From NCBI RefSeq assembly GCF_001629735.1, contig NZ_CP015224.1, positions 620,001-684,000 of the forward strand: a DNA stretch of 64,000 nucleotides. Reading direction: 5' to 3'. Below, piece after piece: positions 47,021-54,682 of this stretch (position 1 is its first letter; each line of letters opens with the position of its first letter). The notes beneath the pieces were generated by a model that did no database searches, had not been told where the DNA came from, and worked only from the letters and a program-made list of their open reading frames with translations. The DNA comes from Lysinibacillus sphaericus (GTDB taxonomy: Bacteria; Bacillota; Bacilli; Bacillales_A; Planococcaceae). The position numbers and the translations under genes were made by a program.

Positions 47021-48058
47021 TTGTCAAAATCATTCAATAAAGTTAACTCAAACATTGATATAAGCTTATTGACTATCAAAACTGAAAAAGAACCAAAGAA
47101 AGAAATGGTAAAAAAAACCGATAACTCAATAGTTAAAATTGATACTTTTGATGAAATGGATAGTAGAAATATAAAAATTGGACATGCATTAAAAATTTTA
47201 AATCAACAATGGCGACTAAGTGGATTAAGACCAAGGACAATTGATAGTTATAACTATAATTTTAAGCGTTTTGTTGAGGTTACCGAAGTTGAATATCTCC
47301 ACGAAATCAACAATGAAAAAATTTATCAATATTTATCAAGCTTCGACAATGTGAAGGACACTTCCCTACAAGGTCGTTTAAAGCAAATTAAAGCCGTTCT
47401 AAGCAAGTGTCACGATAACGGATGGTATAACTCGAAGTTTTGGAAAAACATCAAAATAAAAGTAAATACAAGCGTTAAGGAAGCTGCTACAGAAAAAGAG
47501 TTAACAGTATTGTTATCACTTTTGGATAAATCAACATATTCAGGATTACGTGATAGTATAGCAATTTTACTTTTATACAAAACAGGTATTCGAATTAAAA
47601 CATTGGGTGCGTTGAGAGAGCAAAATATTGATTTTGATAATATGCTTTTGAAATTACAAGGAGAGATAATGAAGGCGCATAGACCATTGATTCTCCCTTT
47701 AGATGATGAAATGTGTACTTTATTAAGAGAGTTGATTTCAATAAACGATTATGTCAGGAAGGAACATAGAGAAAAGAATGATTATATTTTTCTTTCAAAC
47801 ATAGGCGTACCAATTTCAAATACAGTTTCACCGTCAAATTTAATTGCAAAAAATTTATGGGTGTACAGTAAAAAGTGGAATTTAAAGAACGTTAATCCTC
47901 ATTCCATTCGAAGGTTGTATGCCCAAAATTTGGTGAAACGTGGGGCAGATATAAACTTAGTATCTCATGCCTTAGCTCACTCAGATTTATCAACAACCTC
48001 AAAATATTTGGGATTAGATATTGGTACAGTAGCAAAAAACTTACGTGACTTTTTATAA
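47021..48058 (+). CDS. int: Tyrosine integrase of the element
   Basis: 345 residues. A ~45-residue Lys-rich N-terminal extension is followed by a SAM-like core-binding domain (about 58-145) and a catalytic domain (about 155-345). Catalytic residues: Arg in TGIRIKTL (about 190), His-x2-Arg in NPHSIRRLYA (about 293), His in LAHSDLSTT and Tyr in SKYLG (about 330). It starts at TTG 47021 after a hairpin-embedded AGGAGG. It sits next to the left attachment repeat, as expected of the enzyme that placed the element in ndk. Confidence 0.92.
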   Translation: MSKSFNKVNSNIDISLLTIKTEKEPKKEMVKKTDNSIVKIDTFDEMDSRNIKIGHALKILNQQWRLSGLRPRTIDSYNYNFKRFVEVTEVEYLHEINNEKIYQYLSSFDNVKDTSLQGRLKQIKAVLSKCHDNGWYNSKFWKNIKIKVNTSVKEAATEKELTVLLSLLDKSTYSGLRDSIAILLLYKTGIRIKTLGALREQNIDFDNMLLKLQGEIMKAHRPLILPLDDEMCTLLRELISINDYVRKEHREKNDYIFLSNIGVPISNTVSPSNLIAKNLWVYSKKWNLKNVNPHSIRRLYAQNLVKRGADINLVSHALAHSDLSTTSKYLGLDIGTVAKNLRDFL

Positions 48059-48163
48059 GGGAGGATAAACGAAGATGTACAAGCTATGCTGACGTACTTT
48101 GACTAAATCGAGGATTAGTAGATTAGTTACCACAAATGATGAAAACAAAAGGAGTAGAAGACA

Positions 48164-48367
48164 ATGATAGACTACAAAATTATTTTTTCAGTACCACAGA
48201 CTTTTGAAGGGTTCAACGAGTTTGCAACAGCGCAGGGGAATGTTGACAGCATTGTAATTACAACTAAAGATGGTCAGACGGTGGTCTTAAATGATGTGGA
48301 AAGCTTTGAGATTGTTGAAGCAGTCAAGATTGATGTACATGAAGAACAGGATGAAAAGCTTATATAG
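48164..48367 (+). CDS. Small acidic hypothetical protein of the element
   Basis: 67 residues with mixed beta/alpha character and an acidic C-terminus (DVHEEQDEKLI). AAAAGGAGTAG precedes the ATG. It is not recognised. It lies 105 bp after the integrase gene and immediately upstream of the structured non-coding region, with only a few bases between. Confidence 0.6.
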   Translation: MIDYKIIFSVPQTFEGFNEFATAQGNVDSIVITTKDGQTVVLNDVESFEIVEAVKIDVHEEQDEKLI

Positions 48368-48370
48368 AAA

Positions 48371-49059
48371 ACTCGACTAAGCGAGTATAAACAGGCATTA
48401 GGCTTAGAGCGTTCTCACGTTATCTGAATGATGATGTGAGAGGTTGCAATAGAAAATGATTGCATAGAAAAAGCCATTAGTGCGGGAACACTAACGACTT
48501 TTAACTGAATATGACTACCGCAAAGCGATAGCATACACACCAATGTAACGCTATTGTACAGCCTATTCAAAAAAAATTCAACGTCTAGGCTTATTTAAGT
48601 GCGTTTATTTTTGGTAGTCGAACGTGGAAGCCTAGTAACACGTTCTCAAACTAAACTTGACAGGTTTGTACGATAGCCGATGTAATAATTATCGTTAGCA
48701 CTCTATGTAAGCGTTCCTTGTTTCGCTTTGGGTGCGAATGGTGGTGACTACCGTTAAAGGTCAGGAGTGGAAGGTCTGAGTGGTTACGGCTACACAGGGT
48801 ATTATCAAACATCACAAAAGTTTCGTGATTTCCTCATGCAGTAGGATAAGGATTAGTGGCATAGCAGAAAGCGATTGTACAGATTGTGAGAACTATTGGG
48901 GGCAGAAGTAGATAGTAGATATACCGAACGAGAGTTCACGCTTAAACAGGGCATACGATACGGATTCTACGAACGAGGATTCATGAAACTATGAGAGGTG
49001 TCTGTCTTGTTCCTTGTAGTCTATTTATAGATTTCTTGAGAACAAGGCAGGCACTTTTT
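48371..49059 (+). ncRNA. Candidate large structured RNA (~690 nt)
   Basis: No credible ORF is present, but many helices can be read by eye. Examples: ACTCG/CGAGT (48371-48386); a 12-bp stem at 48413-48441; TGCAAT/ATTGCA (48445-48464); TTAGTG/CACTAA inside AAAAG/CTTTT (48469-48502); a long-range GACTACC/GGTAGTC (48513-48519 with 48613-48619); GAACGTG/CACGTTC (48620-48645); ACGATA/TATCGT (48670-48695); AAGCG/CGCTT (48709-48728); ATCAC/GTGAT (48811-48829); GAAC-GAGA-GTTC with a GNRA loop (48926-48937); and a 15-bp terminator. A loop segment (48629-48635) can pair with 48585-48591. Size and phage context resemble the ROOL and GOLLD classes, but I cannot confirm a class by eye. The 5' end is approximate. 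Confidence 0.6.
48998..49059 (+). terminator. Strong intrinsic terminator ending the structured RNA
   Basis: A 15-bp stem GTGTCTGTCTTGTTC / GAACAAGGCAGGCAC (two G-U pairs) followed by TTTTT. It supports the region to its left being a transcript end with no ORF. Confidence 0.88.
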
Positions 49060-49184
49060 CACCGAGCCGTTGCTACTCACTCGGCTTCATGTTTGGTAGG
49101 ACGTGAATGATTGTCAAGCATTAAATCCACTTAGGGCGTAAATAATATTAGTTTATTAGTGATTAAAATTGTCTATATAAAGTG

Positions 49185-49289
49185 TGTACCATTTTGGAAC
49201 AGATTTTACACTAGGGTGGGTCTAAAATGTGTCCCAATTTGGGACAGTTTTTAGATAAGGTGGTCTAAAATGTGAGCTGAGTTGGAACA
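49185..49289 (+). repeat. Three iteron-like imperfect palindromes (TGTNCCNNNTTGGNACA)
   Basis: Copies at 49185-49201, 49230-49246 (TGTCCCAATTTGGGACA, a perfect palindrome) and 49273-49289 (degenerate left half). They are spaced 45 and 43 bp apart. GGTCTAAAATGTG is also repeated at 49219-49231 and 49262-49274. They lie in the ~490-bp gap between the RNA terminator and cargo gene 1. Such arrays bind an initiator or repressor; this could be the replication origin or a control region of the element. Confidence 0.6.
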
Positions 49290-49548
49290 CATTCTGACAA
49301 GTTTAAAGAAAGAAACATATTAAAGAAATAAATAGGGATAAAGAAAAAAACTATGGACGGGCTGACGCCCTAGTCTGCTTTCATGAATTGAATCTAAGAA
49401 TCTACTAGGTGGAATAGATACACCTTCCTCAAAGGAAGTAGTGTCAAAACAGTCATTTGATATATGGTTTCTTAATATCATAAATTTATCAGATAATACC
49501 ATCCAACTTTTTGGTATGATTGACATAGTAATAAGGAGGATGTTTTTA

Positions 49549-50511
49549 ATGAGAATTAAGGAAATTGAATATTGGGTAGATGATATTTTTGCAGATGCAA
49601 GTCGTATAAATAATACGCTTTCAGTTAAAGTACAAAAAGCAGAAGAGGATATGAATTTTTTTAGTGATATAGATTGGGAAAACTTTTATTATGATTCTGT
49701 TTCTCAAGTAGAAGTATTGATTAAAACTATGCAAAAAAGTCCTTTTGAAAAAAGCCTTAAAAAAGAAATAGGCGAACTAAGTTATTTTATTGCTAGCAAA
49801 GATACTCATAGATTTAATGAACTTAAAATAACTTTAGAGAAAATACTTGCTAAGTTTTCAATACTTATAGATACAGTAAGAATTGTGGAAGATAATAGAA
49901 ACGAAAAATATAATTTTGTTTATGCGATTAAACTACCTTCTTTTGAGTTATTTGATGATGTAGCAGAGTTTACAAAACATTTGAATCAGATTTTCTCAAT
50001 AGTTCTTACAGATAATAAAAAAGCCAAGTTAGTCGGATTTGATAAAGGTTCAGAATGGTATCAAGTTGCATTAGATAGTTTAGTGGACTTCAAGATATTC
50101 GGTTTATTTTTAGCAAATGCTATCAAGTATGTAAAGATAGTTTTAGAGGATAAACGCAGAGAAAATGAAGTGAATTTTGATGCGGAGACTAAGCAATTAA
50201 TTTTGGAAAATATGAATATGCAACAAAAAATGATAAGACAGGAGTATGTTCGTAGTGTAATGAATACTTCTGACGTACCACAAACACCTGAGAATTTTGA
50301 ATTGCATCAAATGGCTTTTGAAAGAATGGCGAACTTAATGCTTAAAGGAACTGAGGTACATATAGAACGTCAAATTGAAAATAATAATGAAGATTCTAAT
50401 GAAGCACCTGTTCTTTTACCGAATTTAGAAAGTGTAAAAGGTCTATTAGAATTATACAGAGATACATTGTTAGAGCATAATAGCGAATCTGATTCTAGTG
50501 AAGAGGATTAG
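49549..50511 (+). CDS. Unrecognised cargo protein 1 (320 aa)
   Basis: About 320 residues. The ATG at 49549 is chosen because ATAAGGAGG ends about 7 bases before; the frame is open further upstream, through the promoter. It has an acidic C-terminus (NSESDSSEED), a Glu/Lys-rich helical N-terminal half and one moderately hydrophobic stretch near 200-220. It is AT-rich relative to the structural genes. It has its own promoter-like region (TATGAT at about 49515) and its own terminator at 50519-50554. I recognise no family. It looks like a moron or defence-type cargo gene by position only. Confidence 0.65.
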   Translation: MRIKEIEYWVDDIFADASRINNTLSVKVQKAEEDMNFFSDIDWENFYYDSVSQVEVLIKTMQKSPFEKSLKKEIGELSYFIASKDTHRFNELKITLEKILAKFSILIDTVRIVEDNRNEKYNFVYAIKLPSFELFDDVAEFTKHLNQIFSIVLTDNKKAKLVGFDKGSEWYQVALDSLVDFKIFGLFLANAIKYVKIVLEDKRRENEVNFDAETKQLILENMNMQQKMIRQEYVRSVMNTSDVPQTPENFELHQMAFERMANLMLKGTEVHIERQIENNNEDSNEAPVLLPNLESVKGLLELYRDTLLEHNSESDSSEED

Positions 50512-50518
50512 TTATTAT

Positions 50519-50554
50519 AAAAGCACATCGAAATTTCGTGGTGTGCTTTTTTCT
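50519..50554 (+). terminator. Intrinsic terminator of cargo gene 1
   Basis: AAAAGCACA / TGTGCTTTT with an inner CGAAATTTCG stem, ending in TTTTTT. Confidence 0.82.
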
Positions 50555-50743
50555 CTTGCCTACCTTCTCAGAATAGCCCTCAGACGATTCGAGATATAGC
50601 AAGATGGATACTTGGTTGCTTAGATGGCTCTCAGGTCGTGTGTGAAGGTTGTGACCTTCGTTATGCGGGTGACTTAATTAATACCCTTCTTTTGGAGGAA
50701 GTAGTGAAAGCACCTATTTTGCAGGTGTTTTTTAATTGTGCGG

Positions 50744-50788
50744 AAAAAAGTATTACAAAAGTGACTTCCCACCGCCTTAAAGAATGAG
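50744..50788 (+). repeat. 45-bp direct repeat, copy 1
   Basis: Identical to 50976-51020. It contains TGACTTCCCACCGCC followed by TTAAAGAATGAG. Copies are 232 bp apart and bracket the zinc-ribbon fragment. The ~925-bp interval 50512-51436 holds no complete gene. Confidence 0.88.
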
Positions 50789-50790
50789 GG

Positions 50791-50964
50791 ATTCTTTTCT
50801 TTACTGAGAGACAATGGCGTAGAGTAATCTACACAAGCACACTAGGACTAAAAACAAAACAATGTACTAAGTGCGGTGAACACTTGCCTGCTACTGACGA
50901 GTTTTATAGCGACAATAAATCAGCAAAAGATGGACTATTATCTATCTGTAAAGCATGTCGATAA
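50791..50964 (+). pseudogene. Zinc-ribbon fragment of an HNH-type phage protein
   Basis: An open frame of 58 codons including the stop, lacking an ATG/GTG/TTG start. It encodes two Cys pairs (QCTKCGEHLPATDEFYSDNK ... ICKACR). This pattern is the N-terminal zinc ribbon of phage HNH endonucleases; the nuclease part is missing. It lies between two identical 45-bp repeats, which suggests decay by recombination. Confidence 0.5.
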
Positions 50965-50975
50965 AGGGCTTGTAC

Positions 50976-51020
50976 AAAAAAGTATTACAAAAGTGACTTC
51001 CCACCGCCTTAAAGAATGAG
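50976..51020 (+). repeat. 45-bp direct repeat, copy 2
   Basis: Exact copy of 50744-50788. The ~415 bp to its right (51021-51436) contains no gene that I can support. Confidence 0.88.
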
Positions 51021-51436
51021 AGGGTTATTTAATAAAATGAAAGTTTTACTTATGCTCAGGTTTTACTAGAGCCTTAGCATAATTTCCATAAGATAATCCA
51101 AAAAATGATAACTACTGAACGTAATTATCGCCATTGTTTGAGGGCTACTTTATTGTAGTCCTTTTTTTATTGAGTTTTATTCAAATCTTTAACTGAGTAT
51201 GTTCATTACATCTATTGAATGTGGAGCGCTCAGGACACCACTTGGAAAGCTTGAGTAGCACCTGTGAGCCATCTTGATGGTTCGGGTGAAGATTTATGAG
51301 TGGCTCAATTAGAACACCGTACAGAGCGTTCTCAGGTCTTAAATAGGTTGGTGGAAAATCAAGCCATGAGCATTTGCTTATTAGCTTTTTTATTCGTGAA
51401 AATACGGAAAAATTCATATCAGAAGGAGGATTATTA

Positions 51437-51832
51437 ATGGAAAACTTACAAACAGAAGAATCAGTTGAAATGGTAGCAGAGGTAGTTGAAGCACCTGTTG
51501 AACAGACAGAGGAGCAAGCGGTTGACTATGACGCTATCCAAGACCAAGCCAAGCAACTTGAGATTGAAAAACAACAACTTAAAGAGGATACTTTGAAGTT
51601 CCGACTTGAGCAAGAGGGCTTAGGTTTTGCCAAAGACTTTGCAACAACGTATTCACCTACAGAAAACATTGAAAAGCAAATTGAAATGATTCAGCAATTA
51701 ATCGCTGAAATCAAGTTAGATATGGGCTTCAAGCCAAAAGAAGTTGCTAAGCAAGATGATTATACAGCTCACAAGCAAAATGGTGACGCTAAAGGCATGA
51801 TTGCAAGCAAGTTCGCAAAATTATTTAAGTAA
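51437..51832 (+). CDS. Capsid scaffolding protein (probable)
   Basis: About 131 residues, acidic and helical (VEAPVEQTEEQAVDYDAIQD; LEIEKQQLKEDTLKFRLEQE coiled coil) with a basic C-terminus (MIASKFAKLFK). The ATG at 51437 follows AGAAGGAGG; an earlier ATG lacks a site. A small acidic coiled-coil protein ending in a basic tail, 30 bp upstream of the major capsid gene, is the usual form and place of a scaffold. Function is inferred from this and not from a catalytic motif. Confidence 0.72.
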   Translation: MENLQTEESVEMVAEVVEAPVEQTEEQAVDYDAIQDQAKQLEIEKQQLKEDTLKFRLEQEGLGFAKDFATTYSPTENIEKQIEMIQQLIAEIKLDMGFKPKEVAKQDDYTAHKQNGDAKGMIASKFAKLFK

Positions 51833-51862
51833 AACAAAATAACAGGAAGAAGGAATTTATTA

Positions 51863-52729
51863 ATGTTTAATTCACAATCATTCACAGAATCAGAACGCAT
51901 TTCATTAGCAAATGAGATTGCAGTAATTGGAGTTCAGGCAACGCCATTTACATCATTACTTATGGCAAAAGGTAATATTGAAAAAGCGCTTAGTACTGTG
52001 TACACATGGAGAGAAAAATCACTTTCAAATGATGAAGATATTTCAGCAGTAGAGGGTGCGGACACCACAGTTTTCTATGAGAGCGCTAGAGCAGAGCTAA
52101 GTAACATCCTTGAGATTTTCAAGAAGGGTGTTCAGGTATCAGGTACAGCAGAAGCAATGCAATCAACTCAGTTCTCAGCAGAGGTTGCTGACCGATTGTT
52201 AGAGCTAAAAGTAAACATGGAAAAGAAATTCATCAATGGTCTTAAAGCAGATGGTTCAAAAGCGCCTTTCAAGCGTCAATTATCAGGTCTAATTGAAATG
52301 GCTGACGCTACTAATGCTGTAACAGCTCCAATTGATGAAAAAGCAATTAAACAAGTTATGCGTAACCTTTGGAATCAGAATTTAGCAGAAGGTCAGGTTT
52401 ATGCCTTTGTAAATGCTGATATTAAAGAAAAAATTGACGCTATCTATAAGGATAATTACTCATACAATCATGTAACAACTTCTTTTGGATTGCTAGTTGA
52501 TGAAATCAATACTAACTATGGTTCAGTGAAATTTGTTTTATCTAAACATGTTCCTGCTGACAAAGTGGTGTTCTTTAATGACGCTTATGTTGATTTAGCA
52601 TACTTGCGTGAGCCACACTTTGAGCCACTTGCAAAAACAGGTGACTCAGTGAAGGGTCAAGTGGTTGCAGAAGCTACATTAAAAGTTGGTTCAAAGAAAG
52701 CAGTTGCAGTATTAACTCAGGGCGAATAA
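51863..52729 (+). CDS. Major capsid protein (SU10/DUF5309-like)
   Basis: 288 residues. It begins TESERISLANEIAVIGVQATPFTSLL and has the body ISAVEGADTTVFYESARAELSNI and KGVQVSGTAEAM. That pattern is typical of the DUF5309/SU10 major capsid group, which carries the HK97 fold. It has no N-terminal protease-cleaved delta domain, in agreement with the absence of a capsid protease gene. AGGAAGAAGGA precedes the ATG. It is followed by a terminator, fitting high expression. Confidence 0.82.
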   Translation: MFNSQSFTESERISLANEIAVIGVQATPFTSLLMAKGNIEKALSTVYTWREKSLSNDEDISAVEGADTTVFYESARAELSNILEIFKKGVQVSGTAEAMQSTQFSAEVADRLLELKVNMEKKFINGLKADGSKAPFKRQLSGLIEMADATNAVTAPIDEKAIKQVMRNLWNQNLAEGQVYAFVNADIKEKIDAIYKDNYSYNHVTTSFGLLVDEINTNYGSVKFVLSKHVPADKVVFFNDAYVDLAYLREPHFEPLAKTGDSVKGQVVAEATLKVGSKKAVAVLTQGE

Positions 52730-52737
52730 TACCTTTA

Positions 52738-52766
52738 GGCACTCTCTGTAATGGGAGTGCTTTTTT
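52738..52766 (+). terminator. Intrinsic terminator after the major capsid gene
   Basis: GGCACTCT / GGGAGTGCT-type stem (perfect core GCACTC/GAGTGC) followed by TTTTTT. Confidence 0.82.
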
Positions 52767-52813
52767 CAATTCATATCATGCAAATTTATTACTAGAAGAA
52801 AGGAAGTAAGACC

Positions 52814-52984
52814 ATGACACAAATAGAGCTATTTTTAATGCGTAGACAAAAGCGAATTAAGCTATCTGATATTGCTAAGCACATTGATTGCTCAATCGCT
52901 TTGCTATCACGTCACGAAAATAACAAAGTAGCAATGGATTCAAGCAAAGTGAAGATGTACAAAGAATATATCTTGAACAACTAA
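52814..52984 (+). CDS. Small XRE-type helix-turn-helix protein
   Basis: 56 residues: MTQIELFLMRRQKRIKLSDI, then AKHIDCSIALLSRHENNK. This is a compact Cro/XRE-like helix-turn-helix, shorter than usual. GAAAGGAAGTAAGACC precedes the ATG. It is the only recognisable regulator of the element. It may bind the palindromes in the element (inference). Confidence 0.75.
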   Translation: MTQIELFLMRRQKRIKLSDIAKHIDCSIALLSRHENNKVAMDSSKVKMYKEYILNN

Positions 52985-53016
52985 ATGCTCAATGGAGTAG
53001 AACAGGAGCGTTACAG

Positions 53017-53202
53017 ATGAAACAGTTAACTGAGCAAGATTTCTTCTTTTGCTTTACAAAGAAGTTATCAATATTTCTAAAAGAAGAAGGCATTTCATAC
53101 ATCATTAAGGCTAAAAGCATTAAGGATAATGCCATTTATACAGTCTATCAAAAAACTGATGAACTACAGCGAGCTTTAGACAAATACAAGGAAATCAATT
53201 AG
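53017..53202 (+). CDS. Small hypothetical protein of the element
   Basis: 61 residues (KQLTEQDFFFCFTKKLSIFL; TVYQKTDELQRALDKYKEIN). ACAGGAGCG precedes the ATG. It is 32 bp after the HTH gene and probably in the same transcript. Not recognised. Confidence 0.6.
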   Translation: MKQLTEQDFFFCFTKKLSIFLKEEGISYIIKAKSIKDNAIYTVYQKTDELQRALDKYKEIN

Positions 53203-53266
53203 GGAGTTGCCTAGAGGGTGACTTCCTTTTTATTACAAAAATACAATCACACAGGAGTTTTTAACA

Positions 53267-54256
53267 ATGGAAAAATTTACTTATATTCAAATTAACAATC
53301 AAATGATAGATGAAAGAACTGAGTTTCACCTTACATCTGAGGAATTATATGTTTACTCGTTGCTATCAATGAGCAGAAACCTGAGAGGTCAAATATTTAC
53401 AACACCATCGACTATCCATGATATGGGGCATATCAAGTTAGCAAGTAGCCAAAAGCGAGGGGTACAAGCCATTAAGAATACGCTTATCTCACTAAGAGAT
53501 AAAAAAGTTATTAGATTTACAAATGCAGATGGTGAGCTTACAGATGCTTTCAAAGCAAATGATACTTTATTAGTTGAGCTATCAAAATTTGACACTGAGT
53601 ATTTCACTCAACTTGATTTTGAGGTGTTTGATGGAATCAAAGATATTCGCCATTTGCATGTTTACCTAGCTGTTTTTAAGTGGGCTAACAGTGGTGATGG
53701 CATATTTGGTTGCTCTAAGTCACGTTGGGCAAATATTTTAAAATGCTCAGAATCGACAGCATTTAAAGTAGTCAATGAAGCTGTTGAAGTAGGTCTGATT
53801 CACAAAAATATCGGTGATTACAATGACACAGGTAAACAAAACACTAATCAATACAGAACAACACCTTTTGAAGATGATGAAATCACACATCATTCATTTA
53901 GAAAGAAACATGGTGAAAAGGAAATAGAGGAAGTAACTAACCTAGAGCATTTTACTGTAGAAGAACTAAAAGAAACAGAAAAGCGATTCAACACATTTAA
54001 AGATGAAAACGGTGAAGATGTGTTCCCTAATGAACAGGATTATATTGCTGTTTTAGACTTACGAAAACAAAAAAGAAAAGTAGGCTTAACTGACTTTGAG
54101 AAAAGAGTTCTTAGAGCAGGGGAGAATCGCATTAATAAACTGAAAAAGCAAAAACCCTTAGTGGATAAAGAAACATATGAAGAGTATAAAGTGGTTGATA
54201 GATGCATTGAACTAGCAAAACTTGCTATTGAATGTAGAGATGGATATAACAGCTAA
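53267..54256 (+). CDS. Winged-helix DNA-binding protein, possible replication initiator
   Basis: 329 residues. The N-terminal ~100 residues contain a helix-turn-helix/winged fold (LTSEELYVYSLLSMSRN; GVQAIKNTLISLRDKKVIRF). A second one lies at about 145-185 (CSKSRWANILKCSESTAFKVV). The C-terminal half is charged and helical. The layout of tandem winged helices resembles plasmid and phage replication initiators (RepA/DnaD-like), but no catalytic motif confirms this. ACAGGAG precedes the ATG. It lies between the capsid and terminase genes, an unusual place for a replication gene. The iteron array is a possible target. Confidence 0.55.
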   Translation: MEKFTYIQINNQMIDERTEFHLTSEELYVYSLLSMSRNLRGQIFTTPSTIHDMGHIKLASSQKRGVQAIKNTLISLRDKKVIRFTNADGELTDAFKANDTLLVELSKFDTEYFTQLDFEVFDGIKDIRHLHVYLAVFKWANSGDGIFGCSKSRWANILKCSESTAFKVVNEAVEVGLIHKNIGDYNDTGKQNTNQYRTTPFEDDEITHHSFRKKHGEKEIEEVTNLEHFTVEELKETEKRFNTFKDENGEDVFPNEQDYIAVLDLRKQKRKVGLTDFEKRVLRAGENRINKLKKQKPLVDKETYEEYKVVDRCIELAKLAIECRDGYNS

Positions 54257-54284
54257 ATCCCATCAAAAGAAAGGAATGATATTT

Positions 54285-54680
54285 ATGGATATTTACAAAG
54301 CACTTGAAGCAGTTCCATACAAGAAAAGGGAATACTTCAAATGGAAGTTTGACTTATATATCAATCGAACAGAAGAACTTTCGGAAGAAGAACTGTGTCA
54401 AAAATTAGATGTGAAAACATTGAACCACATGAAGAAGTGGGAGAAATCTTCTGAGTATCTGATGTTGACTAATTTGTATCTTGAATCACGCATGGCGAAT
54501 GATTTAGAGCAGATTTATCAAGTTACAGCAGAGAGAGCCATTGAAGGTGATGAAAAGTCTATTAAGCTATTACTAGACCTTCAAAAGCAGGTGAGAGCAT
54601 TTAACAAGGAAGCTAAGACAACTAAAGTCTATGAGCCAATAGAAAACGATGGTGCTTATGATGAATTGGAGCTGTCTTAA
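54285..54680 (+). CDS. Small terminase subunit (probable)
   Basis: About 131 residues with helical content. The N-terminal VPYKKREYFKWKFDLYINRT is followed by EELCQKLDVKTLNHMKKWEK, a helix-turn-helix-like region, and RAIEGDEKSIKLLLDLQKQV, as in terminase small subunits. The ATG at 54285 lies 10 bases after AAAGGA; earlier in-frame starts lack a site. It is two bases upstream of the large terminase gene. It recognises packaging DNA for the motor. Confidence 0.75.
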   Translation: MDIYKALEAVPYKKREYFKWKFDLYINRTEELSEEELCQKLDVKTLNHMKKWEKSSEYLMLTNLYLESRMANDLEQIYQVTAERAIEGDEKSIKLLLDLQKQVRAFNKEAKTTKVYEPIENDGAYDELELS

Positions 54681-54682
54681 AA

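Noticed and set aside
49320-49526. Minus-strand ORF before cargo gene 1
   Set aside because: Overlaps the promoter region of cargo gene 1 with no ribosome site, and every recognised gene of the element is on the plus strand.
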